The notes under the pieces were generated by a model. It had not been told where the DNA came from, made no database searches, and was given only the letters and a program-made list of their open reading frames with translations. Of a stretch of DNA of 64,000 nucleotides, positions 44,922-53,478 are shown piece by piece. Origin of the DNA: Candidatus Gastranaerophilales bacterium (GTDB lineage: Bacteria > Cyanobacteriota > Vampirovibrionia > Gastranaerophilales > Gastranaerophilaceae); assembly GCA_944324915.1 (NCBI GenBank), contig CALUYD010000007.1, positions 21,413-85,412 of the forward strand. The letters run 5' to 3'. Numbering within the stretch: position 1 is the stretch's first letter; every line of letters starts with the position of its first letter. The position numbers and the translations under genes are program-made.

Positions 44922-46427
44922 ATGAAAATAAGAGCCATAAACTACTTAACAAGTAAAAATCAGCTAAAAAATGCATCAATAAATAAAGTACAAACAAATG
45001 CAATAGCCATAAATCAAACTCAATTACAAAATAATACAATTCAAGAAGCAATAGAAAGAAGTTTGATAACGCCTTTTAAAGGCAACGGTCAAATTACTCA
45101 AGACGGCTTTTTGTATACTCAAGACAATGTTTTTGGCTCATTAAACGATAAAATCTATTACAATAAAAAGACAGGCGAATTTACATTTGAAAAAGTCCTA
45201 CCAAACGGTATTGTAAAAGAAAGTGTAAAATTTATACCTCAAGATAATACCACTATCACATTTTCACTCGATGATAACGATAATACAACTCAAACCATTA
45301 AGTCGAATGAAGGCACAAAAACTCTGGTAAAAGATTATCTTGGAAGACCGATTTTCTTTGAAATTACAAATGCCAAAGGTCAAACAAAAACAATAGAAAC
45401 AGATTACGACAGAAATAGACGTGTAACACAACTAAGTGCAGATAATTTACCAACAAAAACATTTGTTATTGATTTAACAACAGGAAAGCAGGTAACAAGC
45501 GGTCCGTTAGTTGAAGATAGAATTGAAGTTGAAGATGGTATTTTTGAGACAAAAAATATAGTAACAGGTGCTATATACAAACGAGAAATCTACACAAACA
45601 AAGGTAGAACCATTAGAATAATTGATTTTTCAAGAAAAACAGGTATTAAAACAAAAGAAAGTTTCATAGACAAGGGTGAAACAGAAGTAACATATTTTGA
45701 TAATAAAGGTGTTAGAAATAAAGCAATTTACACAGATAAAAAAGGCAGAAAGACTTTTATAACTTATGCACAAGATGGTATATATGAAACTGCAAAAGTT
45801 GAAAAAGAATACAATAAAGATAAAACTTTAGCAAGAAAAACAGTATACACTCCAAACACAGATATAATCGAGAATATAACAGAATACAATCCATCCAAAA
45901 GAGAAACAACAAAATACTACTTTGAATCACATCCAAATGTTTGCAAGTACAGCGAAACAAGAGTAGATGGAAATCTAAAAAGCACTACTAACTACTTTGA
46001 AGATGGAAAAAGTCCTAAAAAAGTAACAATTTTTGAAAGCAATGGTGCATTTTGCGAAGAATTTTACGAGAAAAAAGCCCGTTATCCAAAAGCAAAAGTA
46101 ATGCATTATGATTCAAACCATGAATTATACAAAAAAGAAGAATTCGATACAACGACAGGAAAAATCTATGAATCATGGGAAAAACATCCTAACATAGATA
46201 ATTTGAGTATTCTAAAAATGTTTGATCCAAACGGAACTCTTGAAGTAAAAGACGTCATTGCAAATAATGAAATTTTAATGGAGCGCACATATTATTTTGA
46301 AGATGGTTTGACTCCAAATAAAATTATCAAATATAACCAAGATAGATCATACAAAGTAATTGAATACAATAGAGCATTCAAACTTGTATCTGAGCTGGAT
46401 TATAAAGCAGATGGGACATTAGCTTAA
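44922..46427 (+). CDS. Orphan beta-repeat protein (YD/MORN-like)
   Basis: A 501-residue protein beginning MKIRAINYLTSKNQ. From about residue 65 to the end it is a chain of short beta-strand units of roughly 20-28 residues with aromatic and Gly/Asn turns (YYNKKTGEFTFEKVLPNG, YFDNKGVRNKAIYTDKKGRK, NYFEDGKSPKKVTIFESNG, YYFEDGLTPNKIIKYNQDR). This is like YD, RHS or MORN repeats, though I cannot match a named family. No Sec signal is seen. An ATG three codons upstream (44913) exists, but AAAGGATG fits the ATG at 44922. It starts from its own promoter and ends two bases from the convergent gene. Surface location is inference. Confidence 0.72.
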   Translation: MKIRAINYLTSKNQLKNASINKVQTNAIAINQTQLQNNTIQEAIERSLITPFKGNGQITQDGFLYTQDNVFGSLNDKIYYNKKTGEFTFEKVLPNGIVKESVKFIPQDNTTITFSLDDNDNTTQTIKSNEGTKTLVKDYLGRPIFFEITNAKGQTKTIETDYDRNRRVTQLSADNLPTKTFVIDLTTGKQVTSGPLVEDRIEVEDGIFETKNIVTGAIYKREIYTNKGRTIRIIDFSRKTGIKTKESFIDKGETEVTYFDNKGVRNKAIYTDKKGRKTFITYAQDGIYETAKVEKEYNKDKTLARKTVYTPNTDIIENITEYNPSKRETTKYYFESHPNVCKYSETRVDGNLKSTTNYFEDGKSPKKVTIFESNGAFCEEFYEKKARYPKAKVMHYDSNHELYKKEEFDTTTGKIYESWEKHPNIDNLSILKMFDPNGTLEVKDVIANNEILMERTYYFEDGLTPNKIIKYNQDRSYKVIEYNRAFKLVSELDYKADGTLA

Positions 46428-46429
46428 GT

Positions 46430-48274
46430 CTAGCCATCCAAATCTACATTATATTTTAGCACACGAAGCTCATCAGTTAACATACTGTCATCAATATTTT
46501 GAATTTGTCTCCAAATTTGTTCTACAATAGCACCTTGGACTTCTTCGCTTTCATTTGTCTCAAGTTCTGTTATAAAATCGTCCCAGGTCATGTCATTTGA
46601 AGTAATTTTGTCAATATACTCGGTTGATTTATCTGAAACCAAAGAACCATCACTCGCAGTCAACTCAGAAGATACTTCATTAGAATTACTTTCAGTTGTT
46701 TCTGTTTCAGCAGTTGTTTCGGTACTACTTACTGTATTAGATGCATTTTGAATGTTACCCGAATACAAATCAAACAAAGCACCTATGTTATCTTTTTCAA
46801 AATTTTCCGTATATAAAAGTCCGTTAATATTTACAAAATTATGAATTAAACTTTGAGGATCACCGTTTGAAACATACATCATAAAGAATGCTTTTTCATT
46901 TTCGGTTAAATCATTATTTTGTACAATATGTTTAATAAATTCTTTTGCCTTTGTGGGGTTTGCTGGCTCATAATACGTATATCCATAGGCTTCTTTTAAC
47001 TGTGTAAATCTATCAGCCTCAATTCCAAAGTTAGTAAAATCTCTAAAATATTCTTGTGGATTTTCGCTCGCTAAGCCCTCAGCGTAAGGTGAATCTTCAA
47101 GCATTGCATTAAAGATTGGATACAAGTTTTCATATTGAGTAAATGGACTTGAATTTTCATAAATAACATAAGCTAAATCAGAATAAGACAATTCTTGTCC
47201 GTCATTATTTTTTGATTTTAAATCGTATAAGCCTTGCATAATATCGGGGTTATTTTTATATTTTTCTTTAATATCATCGCTTAGATTTAAATTATCCATT
47301 TCAGCAAATATTTGATTGTAACCCTCTAATTTATTATATAAATTTTGAATATATTCGCTTTGCTCTCCATTATAAGTATGATTATGAGATGTAGCAGCAT
47401 CTAAATTTTCACAGAAATTATTATAATCTTCATAGATTTCATCAAGACAAACATTTTCGCCTTTGCTATTTGCCAACTGTGCTAAAGCTACTTCCATTTC
47501 TTCAATAGACACTTCATCATCTTCAACAACTGCTACTTCGGTAGGTTGTTCAGCCGGAGCTGTACTTTGTTCAACCGGAGTTTCACTTGCAACAGGCTCA
47601 TTTTCTACCACAGGTGTATTGTTGATTTCATTTGCTTCTGCTTCAAGTTCTTCACGAGTCATTCCGACAACATTTTCGTAATAAGTATCAACATTGATTT
47701 CTTTAATACTCTTAGAATTTGAAATATTACCTACCATTTCAACCATATCATCAATTGTAGGTAATTTTAACGGTAAATAGTTGCCGTCATCACCTTTTGG
47801 AAAGGCAGAATTTATAGAGCTCATACCATTAGCACTTACAACTGCATTTTGTAAAAAGCCCAGCATATATTGAGGTGAAACACCAGATGCCGCTGCCAAC
47901 TCTTCAATATTATAGGAATTTTTTACAATATCATACAAACATCTGTTGGTATCTGAAGAATTGTTCCAATCATTAGGATTAACATAAAATTCTACACTAC
48001 CGTCATCATTTTCTATTATTTGTATACCAAAGTTTGTTTGATCGTATCCTTCAACTTGATACTCGTCCCCCCTCGCAAACCCATTCATGGCTAAAATTGC
48101 ATAATTTTCAGTAACAACATCATTATTCTCACCTTGCCCCAATTTAAGATTAGAATAATCAAAAAGAGGCTCATTACTTGCTTGATCAGTATTCGTTTGT
48201 TGTGTCTCAACTTTATTAAGTACAACACTTGCAATCATTTTCAAATTCTGTAAACCTGATACGCCGCCACTCAT
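46430..48274 (-). CDS. Large acidic orphan protein
   Basis: A 614-residue, strongly acidic protein (rich in Asp, Glu, Asn, Ser) with no Sec signal or membrane helix. A helical N-terminus (MSGGVSGLQNLKMIASVVLNK) precedes a mixed region to about 190. It is followed by a Pro/Glu/Val/Thr-rich linker (210-260), a helical domain (260-480) with an EF-hand-like KNNDGQELSYSDL, a Ser/Thr/Glu linker (490-540) and a terminal helical piece. I cannot assign it. The linkers are like those of extracellular multidomain proteins. It is divergent from the transglycosylase-like gene at 48438. Confidence 0.7.
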   Translation of the reverse strand: MSGGVSGLQNLKMIASVVLNKVETQQTNTDQASNEPLFDYSNLKLGQGENNDVVTENYAILAMNGFARGDEYQVEGYDQTNFGIQIIENDDGSVEFYVNPNDWNNSSDTNRCLYDIVKNSYNIEELAAASGVSPQYMLGFLQNAVVSANGMSSINSAFPKGDDGNYLPLKLPTIDDMVEMVGNISNSKSIKEINVDTYYENVVGMTREELEAEANEINNTPVVENEPVASETPVEQSTAPAEQPTEVAVVEDDEVSIEEMEVALAQLANSKGENVCLDEIYEDYNNFCENLDAATSHNHTYNGEQSEYIQNLYNKLEGYNQIFAEMDNLNLSDDIKEKYKNNPDIMQGLYDLKSKNNDGQELSYSDLAYVIYENSSPFTQYENLYPIFNAMLEDSPYAEGLASENPQEYFRDFTNFGIEADRFTQLKEAYGYTYYEPANPTKAKEFIKHIVQNNDLTENEKAFFMMYVSNGDPQSLIHNFVNINGLLYTENFEKDNIGALFDLYSGNIQNASNTVSSTETTAETETTESNSNEVSSELTASDGSLVSDKSTEYIDKITSNDMTWDDFITELETNESEEVQGAIVEQIWRQIQNIDDSMLTDELRVLKYNVDLDG

Positions 48275-48437
48275 AATAATATTATCACCTTTCTTTTATA
48301 CACACTCTGAAATTGACGGCAATAAAGTTCAAATCTTTAGAAAATATAAAAATATTGTAACATTTTGTAATATTTTTAAAGTTTTACAAAATAATACCGT
48401 TACTAAAAATAACTAATAACATAAATATGAGGTGTGT

Positions 48438-49670
48438 ATGTCTACAAACATTAGCGGAAATTCAAGTTTTCCTTGGATTAAAACAAGTATAGATAATTCA
48501 AAAAGAGATTTAAGAATGAATCTTATGAGCGAATTTTATGCAACAAATCTTCCAGAAGATGAAAGAGGAACATTTGATGAATCATTTCCCGAAGGTGCTA
48601 GATTAAAAGTTGAAGACGAACATCTTTATACAAAAGGTTCAGATTGTTCTCAACCATACGAATTTTATAATTCATTAATAGATAACAAAGAATATTTAAC
48701 AAATACACTTGATTTATCAAGCGAAGAATATGATGCTCTAACTTGCATTGCACTAGGCCTTGCCTCTCAAGAAACAGGAATGGGAATGGAAGATGGATAT
48801 CTTGAAGAACAAAGCGGACTTTATAGCCTTGCAAGAAAAATAGGAATCACATTTGGTTCAAAGCATTCTGCATCATCAGGATTAACGCAAATCAAAATAT
48901 ATGACCAAATGGAAAACATGGAAAGATTTTACTCAAGCATAATGAAGCAAAAAGGAGTAGAAGCAAAGAGTAAAACATCAGACAATTTGAATAATCCTGA
49001 ATATTCGGCAATTGCAACAATGGTTGTATTAAAAACAATCATGCTAAATTATGAAAATTATGAAAAAACAATGAACGAAAATCATCAAAATTTAGCTCAA
49101 GAATTTGAAAATCAAGGAATCAATGCACAAGATGCTGAACAAAAAGGATTTGATTACTTATCTCAAATCTATCAAAAATATCAAAATTCATCAGACGAAG
49201 AAAAAATTGAAATAAGACTTGCTTTTAAGCAATTACTAAAATCAACAGACGGTTCAACAAAAGAAAATCCATCACCGGATGGTGAAGAATACACAGAAGA
49301 AATACAGTTTGAAAGATTAAAAGAAGCACTAGGTAACGATGTAACACTTGAAGATGACGCACTAAGCTATCTAAAACTCGCGCTAAGTAGCGAAATATGT
49401 CAAATGGATAAAGTTGAATACTGTGCTTACGCTTGGAATAGTGGCACAGGCGAAACAGGCATGCAACCGGATAGAATAATGGCAGAAAAAATCGGTATAA
49501 TCTTGTCGGACCCAGAAGATTTTGACTACGACCAATATGCAGCAAATGTTATAGCACTAAGTGAAAAATATGCTCAACAAGTAACAGGATACGACAACAC
49601 GGATGATGCTTATATAGCTCTAAAAGAAGCATTAGAAGAAGACGACAAAGAAGAAAAAGGCACTTATTAA
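48438..49670 (+). CDS. Lytic transglycosylase/lysozyme-like protein without a signal peptide
   Basis: A 410-residue protein. Residues around 98-150 (CIALGLASQETGMG, then SASSGLTQIKIYDQM) mirror the catalytic Glu-Ser/Thr-Gly and GLMQI motifs of soluble lytic transglycosylases, and YCAYAWNSGTGETG mirrors their AYNAGPG motif further on. The intervening Lys/Glu/Gln helices fit an alpha-helical SLT-like fold. No Sec signal is present (MSTNISGNSSFPWIKTS). If exported, it would cleave peptidoglycan; the route is unknown. GAGGTG precedes the ATG at 48438 closely; an in-frame GTG at 48432 is less likely. It ends in a terminator that includes the stop codon. Confidence 0.65.
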   Translation: MSTNISGNSSFPWIKTSIDNSKRDLRMNLMSEFYATNLPEDERGTFDESFPEGARLKVEDEHLYTKGSDCSQPYEFYNSLIDNKEYLTNTLDLSSEEYDALTCIALGLASQETGMGMEDGYLEEQSGLYSLARKIGITFGSKHSASSGLTQIKIYDQMENMERFYSSIMKQKGVEAKSKTSDNLNNPEYSAIATMVVLKTIMLNYENYEKTMNENHQNLAQEFENQGINAQDAEQKGFDYLSQIYQKYQNSSDEEKIEIRLAFKQLLKSTDGSTKENPSPDGEEYTEEIQFERLKEALGNDVTLEDDALSYLKLALSSEICQMDKVEYCAYAWNSGTGETGMQPDRIMAEKIGIILSDPEDFDYDQYAANVIALSEKYAQQVTGYDNTDDAYIALKEALEEDDKEEKGTY

Positions 49671-49684
49671 GTGCCTTTTTATTT
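49654..49684 (+). terminator. Terminator of the transglycosylase-like gene
   Basis: AAAAAGGCACTT pairs with AAGTGCCTTTTT around ATT, and the gene's TAA lies in the right arm. A T-run follows. Confidence 0.85.
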
Positions 49685-49798
49685 GATTATAAATGACATA
49701 ATCCACATTATAAGAATGATTGAACCACTGTACAAAAGCGCTCTATTTAAATCATCCAAATAGGAATCACGCATTTTTTCATTATTTTTTTTATCCAT
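49679..49798 (-). CDS. 39-residue membrane peptide
   Basis: A short frame from the ATG at 49798 with AAGGAA upstream, encoding a charged N-terminus (MDKKNNEKMRDSYLDDLNRAL) and one hydrophobic helix (SIILIMWIMSFIIK). It starts ten bases after the stop of the ion transporter gene, the third member of the OadG-transporter-peptide set. A small subunit or regulator of the transporter is plausible. Confidence 0.6.
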   Translation of the reverse strand: MDKKNNEKMRDSYLDDLNRALLYSGSIILIMWIMSFIIK

Positions 49799-49808
49799 AT
49801 TTTATTCC

Positions 49809-51134
49809 TTATCTTAAGAATCTTAAATAAATGTACACACTGCTTAAGACTAGAGAAATAAATACAACCGCAACACCATATTTCATAAATCCCATAAATG
49901 AAATAGGATGTCCATGTTTTGCAGAATTTTCACTAACTATAACATTTGCAGCAGCTCCGATTATAGTTAAGTTACCTCCCAAACATGCACCCAATGATAA
50001 ACACCACCAAATAGGATAAGCATATTCAGAACCTAATACTGCTTGCATTTGAGCAATCATTGGCGCCATTGTTGCAGTATATGGAATATTATCAATTACA
50101 CCTGATATAATTCCGGAACCCCACAATATAACCATAGAAGCGGCAGCTTGAGAGCCATGAGTAACATTAATAATCCATTCTGCCATTAATTTTATGCCGC
50201 CTGTTGCTTCAAGTCCGCCGATAATGATAAACAAACCAATAAAGAAAAAGATTGTATTCCATTCTACTTCTTCTAAAATTTTAGTTGGTTTTTCAAAGAA
50301 CAGTAATATTGAAGCACCAATCATAGCCACGATACTTGTTTCAATATGAGTTACATCATGCAATATAAATCCAAGTATTACAAAAGCTAAAACAGTACAT
50401 GAACGTATCATTGATTTAACGTCTGTGATTACTCCTGTGTTATCAATATTTGCTGCTTCTGCCATTTTTTCAGCTGTTGTTTTGAGCTGTTTTTTAAAAG
50501 ATAGAGCAAGCATGGCAACAACAGAAATCATAATCAAAGCCACAATTAAAGTTAGTTCATTGATGAAATCCATAAATGAAAAGCCGGCTGCAGAACCAAT
50601 GATGATATTTGGAGGATCACCAATTAATGTAGCAGTACCACCGATATTTGAACAGAAAATTTCAGTAATTAAAAAAGGTATTGGGTTAATATCCAATTTT
50701 TTAGCAATTGAAAAAGTAATAGGCATAATTAAAATTACTGTTGTAACATTATCTAAAAAAGCACTCACAACAGCAGTGAAAACGCCTAATACTACTATAA
50801 CCTTGATGGGATGACCCTTTGTCATTTTTAAAAAGTTATTTGCAATATAACTAAATACGCCTGTTTTAGCAGTGATTGAAACAATTATCATCATTGAAAC
50901 AAGCAAAAATATTACATTAAAATCAATGAAATTAATAAAATACAAAGGATTTATTGAACCATCAATAGTTTTTGTTTGGCTAACTAATCCTAATATTATT
51001 GTCAAAACGGCACCAAATAGAGCTATTGTAACTTTTGGAATTTTTTCCAATGCAATAAAAATATATGCAAGTATTAAAATTGTTGCAGAAACTATAACTC
51101 CATTTGCTCCAACCAAATTGTGCAAAACTTCCAT
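49809..51134 (-). CDS. ArsB/NhaD-type ion transporter
   Basis: A 441-residue protein of the ion transporter superfamily with about 11-12 helices. The two inverted halves each have a signature: FLDNVTTVILIMPITFS with SNIGGTATLIGDPPNIIIG in the first, and GVIDNIPYTATMAPMI with GGNLTIIGAAANVIV in the second. These fit NhaD Na+/H+ antiporters and ArsB/P-protein relatives; the substrate cannot be read by eye. Its ATG overlaps the stop of the OadG gene (TAATG), so the two are translationally coupled. Confidence 0.85.
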   Translation of the reverse strand: MEVLHNLVGANGVIVSATILILAYIFIALEKIPKVTIALFGAVLTIILGLVSQTKTIDGSINPLYFINFIDFNVIFLLVSMMIIVSITAKTGVFSYIANNFLKMTKGHPIKVIVVLGVFTAVVSAFLDNVTTVILIMPITFSIAKKLDINPIPFLITEIFCSNIGGTATLIGDPPNIIIGSAAGFSFMDFINELTLIVALIMISVVAMLALSFKKQLKTTAEKMAEAANIDNTGVITDVKSMIRSCTVLAFVILGFILHDVTHIETSIVAMIGASILLFFEKPTKILEEVEWNTIFFFIGLFIIIGGLEATGGIKLMAEWIINVTHGSQAAASMVILWGSGIISGVIDNIPYTATMAPMIAQMQAVLGSEYAYPIWWCLSLGACLGGNLTIIGAAANVIVSENSAKHGHPISFMGFMKYGVAVVFISLVLSSVYIYLRFLR

Positions 51135-51394
51135 TATCTGCCTCCTGTTTTTGCGCTATATGCCAATGCAACAGCAAGAGCAATCTCATCATCATTATTA
51201 GCAGGTTTTTTCTTAGTTTTTGCTTTTTCCTCCTTAATTTCTTCAGGGAAGTATTTATTTAAAACATTAAGAATTAAACCACTTGTAATATCCATAGCAA
51301 ATATCATCAATGTTAAAAATGCAAGCACAACTGCCATACCGATAAATGTAACAGTTAGTGCTGTGCTCAAATTTTGAGCAAATAAATCTGTCAT
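51134..51394 (-). CDS. oadG: OadG-family subunit
   Basis: An 86-residue protein with one membrane helix (FIGMAVVLAFLTLMIFAMDI), a charged linker (EEIKEEKAKTKKKP) and a small C-terminal helix (DEIALAVALAYSAK). This is the layout of the gamma subunit of the Na+-pumping oxaloacetate and methylmalonyl-CoA decarboxylases. No alpha, beta or biotin subunit gene is nearby. Coupled to the ion transporter by a one-base overlap, it may have been recruited as its partner. Confidence 0.8.
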   Translation of the reverse strand: MTDLFAQNLSTALTVTFIGMAVVLAFLTLMIFAMDITSGLILNVLNKYFPEEIKEEKAKTKKKPANNDDEIALAVALAYSAKTGGR

Positions 51395-51442
51395 ATTTTT
51401 CTCCTATTCTATGTAATAATCTAACAAACCAAAATAATAATA

Positions 51443-51808
51443 TTATGGAGCATTAGGCTGTATTTGGTGTAATAAAAAGAGAAGTGCTAATTCATTTTTA
51501 TCGTCCAAATAGGCCTGATTATATAAATAGGAAATTATATTATCAAATTCATCAATATTGGGCAAATCTACATCGTTATTTGCACCATTTTCAGAATTGT
51601 TTCTTCTTGAATTTATATTTGTATTAGAGTTTTGAATTATATCAATTATTAAATCATCGTTATAGCCTAATGAAAGCGTGTTTTGTGCTTCAATATAAGA
51701 TATAAAAGCACAATTCGAGTTTACAATCTCGTCACAATTAGCAGAATTAAAAGAAAAGATTGCAAATACTAATAAAAAAATTAAAAATAATCTTTTAATT
51801 AAATCCAT
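51443..51808 (-). CDS. Exported small protein, function unknown
   Basis: A 121-residue protein with a Sec signal (KRLFLIFLLVFAIFSFNSANC) and an Asn/Asp-rich mature part including NTNINSRRNNSENGANN. A Cys follows in the cleavage region (SANC), so a lipoprotein is possible though the lipobox is poor. I do not recognise a family. It lies between the OadG set and the divergent lptC gene. Confidence 0.65.
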   Translation of the reverse strand: MDLIKRLFLIFLLVFAIFSFNSANCDEIVNSNCAFISYIEAQNTLSLGYNDDLIIDIIQNSNTNINSRRNNSENGANNDVDLPNIDEFDNIISYLYNQAYLDDKNELALLFLLHQIQPNAP

Positions 51809-51853
51809 ATAATATATAGTAAAATAAAAATAAAATTTTAAAACATTAATTTG

Positions 51854-51862
51854 TGATATTAT
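51854..51862 (+). promoter_or_regulatory. Extended -10 promoter of the lptC operon
   Basis: TGATATTAT: TG at 51854-51855, one base, then TATTAT (51857-51862). Six bases (TTAATT) separate it from the lptC ATG, implying a leaderless mRNA for the envelope operon. Confidence 0.5.
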
Positions 51863-51868
51863 TTAATT

Positions 51869-52459
51869 ATGAAAAGAAAAAAAATATTAAAAATCATATC
51901 TTTAATATGTATCTTAATATTAGGCTGGGGGCTTGTTTGGAGTTACAGTGTAACTAAAATCGTCAAGAAAAACAGCAAAAATTCAAATCTTAAAAATCAG
52001 CATGCCATTGTTAAAAATATAATCGTTACAGAAACACAAGACGGCAAAAAATATTGGGAATTTTACGCTAAATCAGGAGAATATAATTCAGAAAACAACA
52101 GTATTAGATTAAATGATTTAATAGGTAATTTCTACGATAAAAACGAACAAGTTGTTGTAAGTTTTAAATCAAATAAAGGTACTTACGACGAAAAAACAAA
52201 AAAAGTCATCTTAGATGGAGAAAATTTGTTTGTCGGAAAAGACGGCTCTCAACTCTATGCAGACGAATTAATCTGGCAAGGACAAGACAAAGACATCTTA
52301 GCAAACGGAAATGTTCAATTTATTCAAGATAATAAAATAATTACAAAATCACAAAAAGCTGTTTTTAACTCAAATTTAACCATATTTAAAATAATCGGAA
52401 AAACAAAAACACAACTTTTCACAGACGAAAGCAAAAAGAAAAAATATACACAGTTATGA
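51869..52459 (+). CDS. lptC: LPS export protein LptC
   Basis: A 196-residue single-helix protein that passes lipopolysaccharide from LptF/G to LptA. It has an N-terminal membrane helix (IISLICILILGWGLVWSYSV), then an OstA-like beta-jellyroll with YWEFYAKSGEYNSENNSIRL, FKSNKGTYDEKTKKVILDG, DGSQLYADELIWQGQ. Length and topology are typical. It is the first gene of the lptC-lptA-lpxI-lpxB-pgsA-trmL-nnrD operon. Confidence 0.88.
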   Translation: MKRKKILKIISLICILILGWGLVWSYSVTKIVKKNSKNSNLKNQHAIVKNIIVTETQDGKKYWEFYAKSGEYNSENNSIRLNDLIGNFYDKNEQVVVSFKSNKGTYDEKTKKVILDGENLFVGKDGSQLYADELIWQGQDKDILANGNVQFIQDNKIITKSQKAVFNSNLTIFKIIGKTKTQLFTDESKKKKYTQL

Positions 52460-52480
52460 TTTTTATGTTAGATTAATAGA

Positions 52481-53476
52481 ATGAAGAAGAGAGATATAAA
52501 ATTTTTAATAGCTATTTTAGGAATACTTTTATTAGGAAGCGCTTTTGCAATTACTATTGAATCAAAAAAACAAGAGCTGCAACTTGATAAAAACAAAGGC
52601 TATTTTACAGGCGATGTAAAAGTTCAAGTGGGAGATGTAGTAGTGCAATCTCCAAGAGCTGATTTAGACTTAGAACCGGAAACAAAAAAGCCTTCACTAG
52701 CTACTTTTTTTGATAAACCTTATGCACACCAAACAAAAGACAATAAAAAGCATGAAGTTAAAGCCGATATAATAAAAGTTTCACTTATAAAAAAGGTAAT
52801 AACCGCTCAAGGAAACGCTCAAACAAACGTTTTACAAGACAAAAAACCAATAATAATTATCACTGCCAATGAACAAGAATACAACACAAACAACAATTTA
52901 ATGAAAGCAATAGGTTCTGTTGTAATAAATTATGAGGACATGGTAGCAACATCAGATACTGCGTACGCTCTTTTAGATAAACAAGGTGACATACAAAATA
53001 TAAAATTGTCATCAAGAGCAACCATAAAACAAGATAAAAGTTTAATCAAAGGCGATAATATTCAATATTCAAAATTGCGCCAAGATATTATTGTATCAGG
53101 AAACACAATGTCAGATGTAACTTTTGAAAATGGCGATAGAGTGATTATTAATGCAAGAAGCCAACAATACGATAGAAAAGGTAATACAATAATGGCAACA
53201 GGAGCAGTAAATGTTAAATATGCAGACTATGTTGCAATTGGTCCAAAAGCCATTATGTATATAAATTCTAAAACAAATAAACCTGAAAAAATTGTTTTCA
53301 CAGGTCGCTCTAAAATAACAGAAAATAAAATCAACTCCGTTGAAGCAGACAGAATTACCATAACAATGCAACCAAAAACATTTGAAGCAGTTGGCGGAGT
53401 AAAAACAATTCTAGAACAAGGTTCAAATAAAAATCAAAACAACACAAACAGCGATAAAATGGAGTTTAGCTTATAA
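52481..53476 (+). CDS. lptA: LptA/OstA-family LPS transport protein
   Basis: A 331-residue periplasmic protein. A signal peptide (IKFLIAILGILLLGSAFA) is followed by OstA beta-jellyroll repeats (QLDKNKGYFTGDVKVQVGDVVVQSPRADLDL, VKADIIKVSLIKKVITAQGNAQ, NARSQQYDRKGNTIMATGAVNVKYADYVA). It is about twice the length of E. coli LptA because it contains two or more OstA units in one chain. It should form the periplasmic bridge for lipopolysaccharide. It is 21 bases after lptC. Confidence 0.9.
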   Translation: MKKRDIKFLIAILGILLLGSAFAITIESKKQELQLDKNKGYFTGDVKVQVGDVVVQSPRADLDLEPETKKPSLATFFDKPYAHQTKDNKKHEVKADIIKVSLIKKVITAQGNAQTNVLQDKKPIIIITANEQEYNTNNNLMKAIGSVVINYEDMVATSDTAYALLDKQGDIQNIKLSSRATIKQDKSLIKGDNIQYSKLRQDIIVSGNTMSDVTFENGDRVIINARSQQYDRKGNTIMATGAVNVKYADYVAIGPKAIMYINSKTNKPEKIVFTGRSKITENKINSVEADRITITMQPKTFEAVGGVKTILEQGSNKNQNNTNSDKMEFSL

Positions 53477-53478
53477 AA

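Noticed and set aside
46430..48274. LysM domain in the acidic orphan (YNIEELAAASGVSPQYM)
   Set aside because: Only a loose resemblance to the IA-x-x-x-G pattern; the GD-x-L start and closing strand are missing.
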